Below are positions 33,650-42,357 of a stretch of DNA of 64,000 bases, piece after piece. Location of the stretch: assembly GCA_947589505.1 (NCBI GenBank), contig CANQCF010000001.1, forward strand, positions 1 through 64,000, read 5' to 3'. A model generated the notes under the pieces. That model worked only from the letters and a program-made list of their open reading frames with translations, did not search any database and was not told the DNA's origin. The position numbers were made by a program, and so were the translations under genes. How positions within the stretch are numbered: the first letter of the stretch is position 1; each line of letters begins with the position of its first letter. This DNA comes from an uncultured Acetatifactor sp. GTDB taxonomy: Bacteria > Bacillota > Clostridia > Lachnospirales > Lachnospiraceae.

Positions 33650-34687
33650 TTACTTACTATTATAATCCCGGCAGCCCAAACCGGATCGATCAGCGGTCGT
33701 AAATCCGTTATGGCCATGTTCAGCGGCGCATCTTCCGGATGGCAAGTAGTTTACACAGTGGCCGCAAACGCATCCGTCGCCGCCGCTGCTGCCTCCTCCG
33801 CCCACATAATGCCCAACATGGGAGGCAGCCTGATTTATCTGCCGGGCGGCGTTTTCCAGCCGGATGGCACGGAGTTTTTCATTTTTCTCCCGCTCTATCT
33901 GAAGATTCCGCTCGGATATTTCATTCATTCGGTCTAAGGCTTCGCCTCGCTGCTGGAGCGATTCTACCTTTGCCATGACACCGGTACTGAAATACTGGTT
34001 GGTAACGACACCCAATAAATAAGCAGATACCGGTACATTGTAATGTTCCGCGTTGGCTAAAATCTGCTCGGAGGTCATTTTTTGTTTACCCTGCATTGAC
34101 AAAGAAAGGAGTCGTTTCGAGAGAGGATTGTCGACCAACAAATTTCCACGAAACTTATTCATAAATTCTTCTTCGTAGACATTGTAAAAATCGTTATATA
34201 ATCCCCAGACTTCTTCGCAACGACGACGGTATAACAGCTTGAGCTGACCGATATCCGACGGCAGCGCAGCGATGCCCGCTCCCGGCGGATAGGGCGTACC
34301 GCACCAGGGACATTCTGTCTCATTTTCCTCATAAGGCGCGCCGCACAGGCTGCAGCTGCAGCTGGTCGGCGCCGTTTTCTGCGGAGCACCGGCGGAACCG
34401 GCGTCTATGGCGGCTTCCATAGTACGAAGCTCCTGAAGTCCTTTGGCAAAGGGCTGCTGCAGCTCCACGCAGCGGGCGCAGAAATCGCCGCCGGAAAGCC
34501 GACAGGGACGGCAGCAGGTTTCACAGGGAAGGTCAGTATCAACGTTTTTTTGCACAAAGTCGATCAAACCGCTGTTGTCCCCGGTTCGGAAAGCGTTACG
34601 GACGGAGGAAAAAAAACCGTTTGTATCCTTAATGCCCAAATCCCCGAGCATATCATTTAATCCCTTTCGCCATCCTTCAACTCCCAA
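33650..34687 (-). CDS. Uncharacterised zinc-ribbon protein
   Basis: A 345-residue protein of unknown function. It has Cys clusters at about residues 55-75 (CETCCRPCRLSGGDFCARC), a zinc ribbon at about 109-130 (CSLCGAPYEENETECPWCG), a helical region about 145-280 rich in Glu, Arg and Leu, and a C-terminal Cys/His-rich end (CVCGHCVNYLPSGRC) after a Gly-rich link. It starts with TTG behind AAGGGGGTGA. Its place between an SPFH protein and a coiled-coil protein suggests a shared complex, perhaps like YdjG-YdjI, but I cannot show homology. Confidence 0.7.
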   Translation of the reverse strand: MGVEGWRKGLNDMLGDLGIKDTNGFFSSVRNAFRTGDNSGLIDFVQKNVDTDLPCETCCRPCRLSGGDFCARCVELQQPFAKGLQELRTMEAAIDAGSAGAPQKTAPTSCSCSLCGAPYEENETECPWCGTPYPPGAGIAALPSDIGQLKLLYRRRCEEVWGLYNDFYNVYEEEFMNKFRGNLLVDNPLSKRLLSLSMQGKQKMTSEQILANAEHYNVPVSAYLLGVVTNQYFSTGVMAKVESLQQRGEALDRMNEISERNLQIEREKNEKLRAIRLENAARQINQAASHVGHYVGGGGSSGGDGCVCGHCVNYLPSGRCAAEHGHNGFTTADRSGLGCRDYNSK

Positions 34688-34772
34688 TTAAGTCACCCCC
34701 TTATTTTTCATATATCGAGGTTTTCTCATATGTTCCGCAGCATAAATACCTTACAAAGAATTATCACAGTTC

Positions 34773-35084
34773 CTATGATATCTGTCTTTTTAAGTCCCGA
34801 ACTTCCGATTCCAAAGCCCGGACCCTGATCGAAAGCATTTCAATTTCGTTACTGGGCCGCATTGCTTCGTGCAGATTCCTGGACAGGTCCAGGTGGCCTT
34901 CGGCAACCCGCTGGATGTTGACGCGGATTTCATTTTCCATAGTTAGTTTAATGGATGTGAGATTTTTTTCTATTTCAGCATTATTTGTTTTTATATCTGA
35001 TATTTCAGATTCCATGTTTGACATCTTGGATTCCAAATTAGACATTTTCTCCAATAAAAGATCCATTTTTTCACTGTCTGTCAT
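34773..35084 (-). CDS. Small coiled-coil protein
   Basis: A 103-residue protein made almost wholly of heptads: repeated LESKMSNMESEISDIKTNNAEIEK near the N-terminus and a second coil SIRVRALESEVRDLKRQ at the end. It has no export signal and no known domain. ATG 35084 is about eleven bases after AAAGGAG; a GTG at 35093 is too close. It is 86 bases upstream of the zinc-ribbon gene, in the same direction. Confidence 0.65.
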   Translation of the reverse strand: MTDSEKMDLLLEKMSNLESKMSNMESEISDIKTNNAEIEKNLTSIKLTMENEIRVNIQRVAEGHLDLSRNLHEAMRPSNEIEMLSIRVRALESEVRDLKRQIS

Positions 35085-35193
35085 AATCCGCACCGCTCCT
35101 TTCTTTATTGTGATTTCATTATAAACAGATTTCCAGATGTTTGCAATAGATTTTCAGCCAAAGATTTTCTCGGCTGAGAAAAATATTTCGACG

Positions 35194-36108
35194 TTAATCT
35201 GCGTTTGTAAGCATTGTAAACAAAAGCAAAAGAATAAACGCTGTAAAACACAGAGCGGAATATATTGACAGCTTTTTATAGGACAAAACATGTTCAAGTC
35301 TCATACGGAGGTTGGAACTCCCAAAGGCAGATGCAAAAAAAACTTTTTTCCGATGATCGGCCCTGTCGATCAAAACAAGTGCGTATTCTTTCTTTTGCTG
35401 CTGCGAATAATGAGAGATCACGGCCTCATCACAGGCAAATTCCAGATCTTCCAGATAATATCTTAGAAACTGCCAGGCCAGTGGATTAAACCAGTGAAAA
35501 CAGACAATCCCTACAGCCAGAATCCTTTTAAAATTATCACGGCGGGCAATATGCATCTTTTCATGGGCTAAAACATAGGGATTTATCTCTTTTTCATACT
35601 CCATCGGAAGATAAATCAGGGGCTTCCATATTCCATATACGGCAGGTTCTTTAACCATTTTAGAGAAAACGATCAGATCGCCGTTTTTTCGATTTTCCGG
35701 ATCCTGAAGGTCTTTCATGGTACACCGGTATGTCAGGATCCAGACCACCTGCAGTAATAAGGCGACAGAAAGCCACAGCCAGCCGGATAAGGCAAAAAGA
35801 ATCCGATAGGAATCCTTGCGAAAAAGGATTGGAAAATAGGAATCCGCTGCTCTCATATAATTGGCCAGGGTAAATTCCGCGCGATCCGGCATAATCAATA
35901 CTTTTCTGGTAAAGCTCGCGACTAAATTCAATATGCTGAGCGGGGAGTTTATGGTAAAAGGACAGATCATGCGGAGAAAAGGAGCCAGCCATAAAACTGT
36001 AATGAGCCTTTTGGGAATTTTCCGGATCTTACGGCATGCGGATACAACCAGTCCTACAATTGCCGCTGTTATACTCATGTTGAGAATCCAGTAAAATAAC
36101 TCTCCCAC
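35194..36108 (-). CDS. BlaR1/MecR1-type M56 membrane metallopeptidase
   Basis: A roughly 304-residue protein with about four membrane helices and the zinc protease motif HEKMHIARRDN (HExxH) followed by a downstream Glu in LEFACDEAVISHY. In the BlaR1 family the protease cleaves or inactivates the BlaI partner on signal. The C-terminal penicillin-sensor domain of true BlaR1 is absent; the protein ends soon after the last helix, so the signal is probably not a beta-lactam. I prefer GTG 36108 with GGAGAG upstream; TTG 36126 is possible. It follows blaI. Confidence 0.88.
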   Translation of the reverse strand: MGELFYWILNMSITAAIVGLVVSACRKIRKIPKRLITVLWLAPFLRMICPFTINSPLSILNLVASFTRKVLIMPDRAEFTLANYMRAADSYFPILFRKDSYRILFALSGWLWLSVALLLQVVWILTYRCTMKDLQDPENRKNGDLIVFSKMVKEPAVYGIWKPLIYLPMEYEKEINPYVLAHEKMHIARRDNFKRILAVGIVCFHWFNPLAWQFLRYYLEDLEFACDEAVISHYSQQQKKEYALVLIDRADHRKKVFFASAFGSSNLRMRLEHVLSYKKLSIYSALCFTAFILLLLFTMLTNAD

Positions 36109-36129
36109 AGCTCCCTCTCCAATCAAAAA

Positions 36130-36489
36130 CTAAAATTTATACTCTTCCACCATTTTTCTGAGTTCCGCCAGTTCTTCACTGGATAAGTTTTCGTCTCTCA
36201 ACAAGGCTGAAAACAGGGCTGTTCTGGAGCCGTCAAATATTTTATCGACCAGGGATCTTGTCGCCTGTTTTTCCGCTTCCTGACGAGTCAGAAGCGCCTC
36301 GCAGAAAAAATTGGGATCGGTTCTTTTGATGTAACCCTTGGCAATCAATTTATTTAAAATCGTGTAAGTTGTATTTTTATTCCATCCAAGCCTTTCGGCG
36401 GCTATGATACTGATCTCCCGGGCTGTCATGTTTCCCTTTTCCCAGAGTATTTTCATGACCTTATTCTCACTGTCGTATAATGTCTGCAT
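36130..36489 (-). CDS. BlaI/MecI-family repressor
   Basis: A 119-residue winged-helix repressor. ENKVMKILWEKGNMTAREISIIAAERLGWNKNTTYTILNKLIAKGYI is the DNA-binding half; the C-terminal helices dimerise. Loss of the BlaI-type cleavage site cannot be judged by eye. Its start lies inside the end of the lipoprotein gene by 23 bases with GTGGAGGATCC upstream, so the three genes form one operon. The palindrome at 36941-36974 on the operon promoter is its likely operator. Confidence 0.93.
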   Translation of the reverse strand: MQTLYDSENKVMKILWEKGNMTAREISIIAAERLGWNKNTTYTILNKLIAKGYIKRTDPNFFCEALLTRQEAEKQATRSLVDKIFDGSRTALFSALLRDENLSSEELAELRKMVEEYKF

Positions 36490-36886
36490 ATGGATCCTCC
36501 ACGGATTGAAAACGTTCGCCGTCAGCTACGTGAAGATATGTAAAAGTATCTGAATCTTCCTGTATAAAAGCCAACTGATCTACATTGATCACACGAAAAT
36601 AAAAATCTCTGGTCCTGGACTGCATACCGGTGTCTGTAAGATGCAGAACCTTTCCCTTTATCGACCAGTTTCCAACACCAAAATAACTGCTAAACATGCC
36701 TTCGGAGTATGTGAATGTTCCGTCCTCTTTAAGTTGAATTATAAATTCGCCGCCAAAACCATCTTTCTCATACTGAAAGGTTTTGCCCATCAGCTCGCTC
36801 TCTTTTACCGTAGATCCGGAACATCCGGTCAGCATTAAAAGCATGACAATACTGCATATTGCGCACTTTGTAAAGTTTTTATTCAT
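36467..36886 (-). CDS. Putative lipoprotein heading the BlaI-BlaR1 operon
   Basis: A 139-residue protein with a lipoprotein signal ending LTGCSGS (lipobox Cys about residue 22), then a small beta-rich domain: GKTFQYEKDGFGGEFIIQLKEDGTFTYSEG followed by GNWSIKGKVLHLTDTG. That pattern (a one-domain beta sandwich with alternating charged strands) is common in secreted lipoproteins of unknown role. ATG 36886 has AAGGAGGG seven bases upstream. It is the first gene of the operon and may be the effector that the BlaI/BlaR1 pair controls. Confidence 0.75.
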   Translation of the reverse strand: MNKNFTKCAICSIVMLLMLTGCSGSTVKESELMGKTFQYEKDGFGGEFIIQLKEDGTFTYSEGMFSSYFGVGNWSIKGKVLHLTDTGMQSRTRDFYFRVINVDQLAFIQEDSDTFTYLHVADGERFQSVEDPYADIIRQ

Positions 36887-36940
36887 TCCTTGACCCTCCT
36901 TCAAATCTTTTGATTTTCCATTCAGACAAGTGTCCCTTTG

Positions 36941-36986
36941 GACTATTGCTATAGTATATACTACGTCAATAGTCTGGAGATGTCAA
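36941..36986 (-). promoter_or_regulatory. Promoter and nested palindromic operator of the lipoprotein-BlaI-BlaR1 operon
   Basis: On the minus strand TTGACA (36986-36981) and TAGTAT (36963-36958) are 17 bases apart. A perfect 12-base palindrome TAGTATATACTA (36952-36963) covers the -10, framed by outer arms GACTATTG (36941-36948) and CAATAGTC (36967-36974). This is a good autoregulatory BlaI-type operator. Confidence 0.75.
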
Positions 36987-37061
36987 GTAAATATTAAGAA
37001 ATAATAATTAACCTGAATAATAATAGACAATCTTCGCAAGTTTTCTATTGTCAGGAAATAA

Positions 37062-37085
37062 CCCGCCGACGAATTCGCCGGCGGG
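37062..37085 (-). terminator. GC-rich hairpin downstream of the flotillin gene
   Basis: CCCGCCG/CGGCGGG with an inner CGAATTCG is followed on the minus strand by TTATTT. It lies about 100 bases past the flotillin stop and upstream of the BlaI operon start region; termination on either strand is possible. Confidence 0.5.
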
Positions 37086-37182
37086 CAAAATAACCACTGC
37101 ATGCATTAAATCTTTGATGCCGAAATCTGTGGTGCTGTGTAACTTTGTGCGGCTTATGTCACACGCGTTCTGTCATATGATT

Positions 37183-38805
37183 TTATGAGTTTGTATCTTC
37201 TCTCCCACTCCCCGATGCGGAAGTTCCAGCTGACGTTCCTGAGGAAGCGCCTGCACTTGCGGCTTTCCCGCCAAGGAATCCGGCCAGCACAGCGCCGAGA
37301 TCCACGCCTGTGGACTCTTTTAAGCCGTCCGTAACCTGTACGACGGTGCCCATAATGTCTTTCACCAGCTTTGCGGAATTGCCGTCGCCGTACATAGTGA
37401 TCTTATCCACATTGGAAAGAGGTTCCGCAGCGTTCCTGACAACGTCGGGAAGCGCCCTGAAGTACATATCCAGAACGGCAGCCTCTCCCATCTTGGCCAT
37501 TGCCTCCGCTTTTTTCTCGATACCTTCTGCCTCCGCAAGGGACTTCGCCCGGATGGCTTCGGCTTCCGCAATACCCTTGGCGCGGATACCTTCGGCCTCC
37601 TGCTCCATGGTGTACTTCTGTGCTTCGGCGGTGGCCTTTAAGGCTTCCGCTTCTTTCTCGCGCTCAAATTTCTCCGCTTCCGCCTGTTTCTGGCGTTCGA
37701 AGAGCTGAGCCTCGGAATTTCTCTGGATCTCGTAGAGCTGGGCGTCCGCCTGCTGCTGACGGGCGAACTTCTCCGCCTCCGCCTTCTTCTTGATCTCTGC
37801 GTCCAAAGCCTGTTCCATGACTTCGGCTTCCTTCTGCTTTAAGAGGATCTCCTTTTCCTGGCGGGCGATGTTGGCGTCGGCGGTGGTGATCTCCACGGTC
37901 TTACGCTCGGTCTCCTGCTGGATCTGGTAAGCGGCGTCGGCGATAGCCTTCTTTGTGTCGGCCGCCTTCTGCAGCTCGGCCTTGGTGATGGCCAGCTCGT
38001 TCTCCTTCTGGGCGATCAGAGTGTCCGCGTTGATCTTCGCCTCCTGGGCCTCTCTCTCGGCGTTGGCCAGCACAATGGATTTTTCCTTCTGGGCTCTGGC
38101 CTGGGCGTTAGCAATCTCCAGATCGCTGGACACCTGGGCGTCGTTTGCTTCCTTGCGGGCCATAGCCTGGGCCTTTGCAATCTCCTTTTCGCTCTCCGCC
38201 CTGGAAATTGCCGCATTTTTCTGAATCTTTACGATATTGTCCACACCAAGGTTTTCAATGACGCCGTTTCCGTCGACGAAGTTCTGAACGTTGAAAGAGA
38301 CGATGTCGAGCCCCATGGCGGCCAGATCCGGTTCGGCGTTCTCCTTTACAAGGGTGGCAAACTTCTGGCGGTCTGAAACCATTTCTTCCAAAGCCATCTT
38401 GCCGACGATCTCACGGACGTTGCCCTCCAGGACCTCCCTGGCCACATGAGCGATGTACTCGGGCTTTTTATTCAGGAAGTTCTGCGCCGCCAGCCGGAGT
38501 TTTTCGGCGTTGTCGCTGATCTTGACGTTCACGGTGGCGTCCACATTGATGTTGATATAATCGGCGGTGGGGACAGCATTGCTGGTCTTAACGTCGATGG
38601 GGATCAGCTGAAGGTTCAGTTCATCCTTTCTCTCCAGAAAAGGAATCTTGACCCCCGCCTTACCGATCAGCACCTTCGGATTCTTCCGAAGTCCGGAGAT
38701 GATGACCGCCGTGTCCGGCGAAGCCTTGACATAGCCGCTTATCAGGATCAGAAGAAGGATGACCACAAGGGCCAGGATCAGAGCTGTGATTACAATAGGT
38801 GGCAT
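37183..38805 (-). CDS. Flotillin family protein
   Basis: A 540-residue membrane scaffold protein. An N-terminal membrane helix (about 5-25) leads into an SPFH/band-7 domain (about 27-210). A very long Ala/Glu/Lys coiled coil (about 215-450) has repeated EAEKFAR, EAEAIRAKSLAEAEG and QKEKSIVLANAEREAQEAKI segments, and the C-terminus is Gly/Ser-rich. It belongs with FloT/YuaG-type flotillins that organise membrane domains. AAGGAGAG precedes the ATG. No NfeD partner is next to it, unlike many flotillin loci. Confidence 0.93.
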   Translation of the reverse strand: MPPIVITALILALVVILLLILISGYVKASPDTAVIISGLRKNPKVLIGKAGVKIPFLERKDELNLQLIPIDVKTSNAVPTADYININVDATVNVKISDNAEKLRLAAQNFLNKKPEYIAHVAREVLEGNVREIVGKMALEEMVSDRQKFATLVKENAEPDLAAMGLDIVSFNVQNFVDGNGVIENLGVDNIVKIQKNAAISRAESEKEIAKAQAMARKEANDAQVSSDLEIANAQARAQKEKSIVLANAEREAQEAKINADTLIAQKENELAITKAELQKAADTKKAIADAAYQIQQETERKTVEITTADANIARQEKEILLKQKEAEVMEQALDAEIKKKAEAEKFARQQQADAQLYEIQRNSEAQLFERQKQAEAEKFEREKEAEALKATAEAQKYTMEQEAEGIRAKGIAEAEAIRAKSLAEAEGIEKKAEAMAKMGEAAVLDMYFRALPDVVRNAAEPLSNVDKITMYGDGNSAKLVKDIMGTVVQVTDGLKESTGVDLGAVLAGFLGGKAASAGASSGTSAGTSASGSGREDTNS

Positions 38806-39245
38806 AAAGTTCTCTCCTTTCGTATTCAGGCAGATCGTTCCGCCTTATAAGTGTATTTTAACAGTTTTCTTATAGTTTGCATAGAATCTTTTCTGCACTT
38901 TACAGCCTGGGAAAGTACAAAAAACGCACGATAACCAAGTTTTATCTCCAAAAATCCGAAAAATTCCAGATTCCCAAGCGGAAGATTTCGGGCGTACAGC
39001 TCAGACATTTCTGAAAACTGCCGCTGAGAGTTCTCTGGAGTTTATGGGCCGCCGGAAATCAAGTTGATGTACCAGGCAGCTGTCCAATTTGAGTTTCCGA
39101 TAATTCGACTAACGAAACAGGACCACTCTGGTCTTAAGGATTGCTTTGAAGCAATCTGAATGAAACAAATCTGATATTGATAAAAAGATTTAAGTTAATT
39201 TGACGTGAAACGATCTGATTGGAACAAAATCTGCTGCAACCCGGT
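38806..39245. other. Gap without a convincing gene
   Basis: About 440 bases upstream of the flotillin gene. A short minus-strand frame at 38826-39008 lacks a ribosome site and known motifs. I see a small hairpin GATTGCTTTGAAGCAATC (39145-39162) and loosely repeated ATCTGA words, but no clear RNA gene. Confidence 0.5.
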
Positions 39246-39698
39246 CTAGAGTTCCCTGGAGTCCAATAGGATCGTAAAAGGACCGTCGTTTAAAAGTTCT
39301 ACCTTCATATCTGCTCCAAAAGACCCCGTCTGTACTCTGCCCGTGCCCAGCTCTCTCTCGCAGCTCTGAATGATATAGCAGTAAAGGGCTTCCGCCATCT
39401 CCGGTTTTCCGGCGTTACCAAAGGAAGGTCTGTTCCCCTTGCGGCAATCCGCATACAAGGTAAACTGGGAGATCAAAAGCAGACTGCCGTTCACCGCGTG
39501 CAAGTCCAAATTGGTCTTTCCGCTCTCGTCCGGAAAGATCCGAAGTCCCAGCATCTTCCGGATCAGCCTGTCGGCGGTCTCCCGGGTGTCCTCCTGTCCG
39601 ATGCCGATGAGGACCAGAAAGCCTTGACTGATGCTGCCGGTCACAGCGCCCTCCACGGTGACCTGGGCATGGGAAACTCGCTGTATCACAAACTTCAT
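39246..39698 (-). CDS. dtd: D-aminoacyl-tRNA deacylase
   Basis: Dtd frees tRNAs mischarged with D-amino acids or glycine. The 150-residue protein has the family start [15 protein letters not shown], the [17 protein letters not shown] block around residues 77-93, and the C-terminal [11 protein letters not shown], where the Gly-cisPro-type motif sits. Length is normal. GAGGGAGAAAAAGC lies before the ATG. rng follows upstream in the same direction. Confidence 0.96.
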   Translation of the reverse strand: MKFVIQRVSHAQVTVEGAVTGSISQGFLVLIGIGQEDTRETADRLIRKMLGLRIFPDESGKTNLDLHAVNGSLLLISQFTLYADCRKGNRPSFGNAGKPEMAEALYCYIIQSCERELGTGRVQTGSFGADMKVELLNDGPFTILLDSREL

Positions 39699-39769
39699 AA
39701 TGCTTTTTCTCCCTCGTCTTTAATGATTGAAAAGGTTGCCCTGAAAAAAATGTCAGGCGTCGCGATCCC

Positions 39770-41122
39770 CTATTTCCTTCTCAGAAATCCTGCCGCCCTA
39801 GCCTGTTCCGCAAGGGGCGGGGACTTCTTCTGCCTGGTGATCTCCATGAGCCCCAGTTTCGTAAAATCGATCACAGCGGTCTTCACCCGGTCCAGACGGA
39901 CATTTTCCCGCATCCTCCGGATCAGTTCCTCCTGATCTCCAGGATCCGTCATATTGATGAAGTCCACAAGGATCATGCCGGAGAGGTTTCGGAGGCGTAT
40001 CTGGCGCGCGATCTCGTCCGCAGCTTCTAAGTTTACGGAGCGAATGAAGGCGGCATTGTCCCTCTGGCCCTCAAATTTGCCGGAATTGACGTCGATGACG
40101 GTCAGCGCCTCCGTGGGTTCGATGATGAGGTAAGCTCCCGATCTGAGCCAGATACGGGTTCCCAGGGCCTCATTCAGTTTTGTGTTTAAGCCGTAGAGTT
40201 TTTCTAACGGATATCCCGCGTCTTCATAAAGGCGCAGGGTAAGGGGTGGCGCTGCCAGGTCGGAGTCTATGATCTCCTGATAAAGCGCAGGATCGTCTGT
40301 GACGATCTCCGCCGCCTCCCCTGGAATGACCAAGGCAGTCAATGCCTCCTGCCAGGGCTTTGGAACCGGTTTCAGGCAGGTAAATGCACTTCGGTAAAAC
40401 GCAGTCAGAAACAGTTCCCGAAACTCTTTTAGAAGTTCCTGCAGGGCGGTCAGCAGTTCTTCCGGCGATGCATGGGCACATTCTGTCCTGGCAATGATCC
40501 CGGCTGAAGGTACATTTTTCAGGAGTTCCTGCTGCGCCGGTTCCTCTGCGAAAGTGAAAAGCGGTTTTAAGGAGCTGTCTTCCTCAAAATACGGGGTTCC
40601 GATCAAGAAGTGCCGAATCTCCTCCTTTTTTTCTTTAGAAAGCTTAGAGGAATAGCCTGTTCTGCCGGGGCCTAAAGATATGGCGAAGAAGGGATTCGAC
40701 AGGGAGATCCTTGTGGTGACGGCGGGCTGCTTTGTCTTCTGGGCCTCCCTAAGCCCCTGGACCAGCACCAGATCCCCGGGCTTTAATCCTTTTTCCGTTC
40801 CGGAAGATGATTGACCTGTGCGGTTTAAGACACAGGGAGAACCCATCTCTTTTCCGGGCAGGAAACAGACCAGGTCCTTTTGGATCTCTACAAAACAGGC
40901 GTCTAGGTTCTTTACCAATTCCTTGACCCGGGCGATATAGATCCCGCCGGTGATCCGTTCTTCCGAAGAAAAGAGGGAGGCAGACAGCAATCTGTTTCCG
41001 CGCATCAGAAAGGCTCCGGGACACGTCCCCACCGTCGTATATAAAAGTTTATCTGAAGTCAGCCGATCTTCTGTTTCGCATTTTACTTCACTTTTCGTTT
41101 CACCTTTTATATTGTTTCCCAT
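39770..41122 (-). CDS. rng: Ribonuclease G/E family protein
   Basis: A 450-residue endoribonuclease. An S1-like domain lies near residues 40-130 (GIYIARVKELVKNLDACFVEI), and the catalytic DNase I-like core holds the metal aspartates in LTVIDVNSGKF and GMILVDFINM. It ends with LMEITRQKKSPPL, so the C-terminal zinc-link Cys pair and the small domain of E. coli RNase G are missing. ATG 41122 with GGAAGGA upstream is favoured over a TTG at 41152. The gap to the next gene has no feature I can name. Confidence 0.9.
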   Translation of the reverse strand: MGNNIKGETKSEVKCETEDRLTSDKLLYTTVGTCPGAFLMRGNRLLSASLFSSEERITGGIYIARVKELVKNLDACFVEIQKDLVCFLPGKEMGSPCVLNRTGQSSSGTEKGLKPGDLVLVQGLREAQKTKQPAVTTRISLSNPFFAISLGPGRTGYSSKLSKEKKEEIRHFLIGTPYFEEDSSLKPLFTFAEEPAQQELLKNVPSAGIIARTECAHASPEELLTALQELLKEFRELFLTAFYRSAFTCLKPVPKPWQEALTALVIPGEAAEIVTDDPALYQEIIDSDLAAPPLTLRLYEDAGYPLEKLYGLNTKLNEALGTRIWLRSGAYLIIEPTEALTVIDVNSGKFEGQRDNAAFIRSVNLEAADEIARQIRLRNLSGMILVDFINMTDPGDQEELIRRMRENVRLDRVKTAVIDFTKLGLMEITRQKKSPPLAEQARAAGFLRRK

Positions 41123-41337
41123 TCCATATTTCCTTCCGGTTTTTCCTTTCAATTCCCTTTCAGCTTTTTCTTCCCCTTTTCTTTTCTGCTTGATTCATCA
41201 AGCTTATCCTCTAACCTTTATCCTAACGGGTTGAACCCTGAACCGATGCCGCCTTTGATGAGTTGGAAAAAAAGGCAACCGGATGAGCACAAAGAAGCTT
41301 TATACCGTCATGCTGAAGTTCGCGGCATTCGGTCCTG

Positions 41338-42357
41338 TCAGAATAACTCTCCCACTTCGTCCATGGGAATCAGCTTCCTCTCTCCCTTTCCCTCCGGTTC
41401 CACGGCGGTATAGGTCTCCAGCCGGAGGATCTTCAGGGCATTTTCCACAAGGGATTGACCATGCCGGTCTATAAGGGCTTCCGTTACCTGGCCGGGCTTG
41501 ATGTTTCCGGCGCTGGAAGCGTCCAGGAGCATGGTCAGGGCTTTTTTTTCCGGTTCCCAGGAAAGGCGATAGATCCCCGGGCGGAGGTCGATCTCACGAG
41601 TGCCCTTCTTGCCTTCTTTCAAATAAGGAATCGCAGGGAGAGCCAGGAAATCCCGGACAGCGCTTTGGATGGAGCCGGCATCCCCCTGAAAAAGCGCAGG
41701 CACACGCCCCTCTCGGAAGGTAACCTGATACTCCGCGGCCGCCACGCTGGCCATGGCGTTTTCCGCGTTATCCGGCAGTTTTTTCACGCTGACGATGCGG
41801 ATCCCGGGGACACTGGCCTCATTTAACCTTTGGACCAGCTCCTCGGAAGTGATGTGTAACGACGGATTCTTTTTTCCCACAGGGGTATCCTTCGGGCTTA
41901 CCATGGAAGAACTCTCATGATTGATCTCATAGCATAAATCGGATACCCTAAGATTTGTCTCCTTGGATGTTCCCTCCTTGTTTTCCTCAGGATTATCCTT
42001 AAAGCTTTCTTCCAGGCTATCCTTCAGACTTTCCTTCAGACCACCCTTCCGGCTTTCTTTCCTATTTTCTTTATCAAGTGCTTCAAGGTCTTTTTCAAGG
42101 CTGCCCTCAGGCGCATCTCCGGAATCCAGACTGTCATTTACCTCTATGTCCATATACTCGCCCAGACTTTCCACCCCGACGCCCAGGGGTGCCGCGAAGG
42201 ACATGATCTGATGGGGGCTGAAGCCTCCGGTGTATGAGATGTCGATCCCCGCCCTGCGGACGCATTTCTGAAAGAAGCGCATGACGTCCAGGTGGCCGAT
42301 GTAACGGATCGGTCCGGTCTTCTGAAATTTGATCCTGAGTCTTGTGTGGTCACTCAT
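41338..42357 (-). CDS. TIGR03936 family radical-SAM-linked protein
   Basis: A 339-residue partner of the radical SAM protein upstream. The conserved N-terminus (RLRIKFQKTGPIRYIGHLDVMRFFQKCVRRAGIDISYTGGFSPHQIMSFA) and C-terminal parts match TIGR03936/DUF2344. Between them (about residues 75-130) sits a charged insert of Lys, Glu and Ser with repeated KESLKDSLEESFKDNPEEN-like units. ATG 42357 has AAGGAG upstream and overlaps the end of the radical SAM gene by eight bases, indicating coupling. In some phyla the two are fused. Function unknown. Confidence 0.9.
   Translation of the reverse strand: MSDHTRLRIKFQKTGPIRYIGHLDVMRFFQKCVRRAGIDISYTGGFSPHQIMSFAAPLGVGVESLGEYMDIEVNDSLDSGDAPEGSLEKDLEALDKENRKESRKGGLKESLKDSLEESFKDNPEENKEGTSKETNLRVSDLCYEINHESSSMVSPKDTPVGKKNPSLHITSEELVQRLNEASVPGIRIVSVKKLPDNAENAMASVAAAEYQVTFREGRVPALFQGDAGSIQSAVRDFLALPAIPYLKEGKKGTREIDLRPGIYRLSWEPEKKALTMLLDASSAGNIKPGQVTEALIDRHGQSLVENALKILRLETYTAVEPEGKGERKLIPMDEVGELF

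Noticed and set aside
35194-36886. Beta-lactam resistance locus
   Set aside because: No beta-lactamase or penicillin-binding sensor domain is present next to the BlaI/M56 pair.
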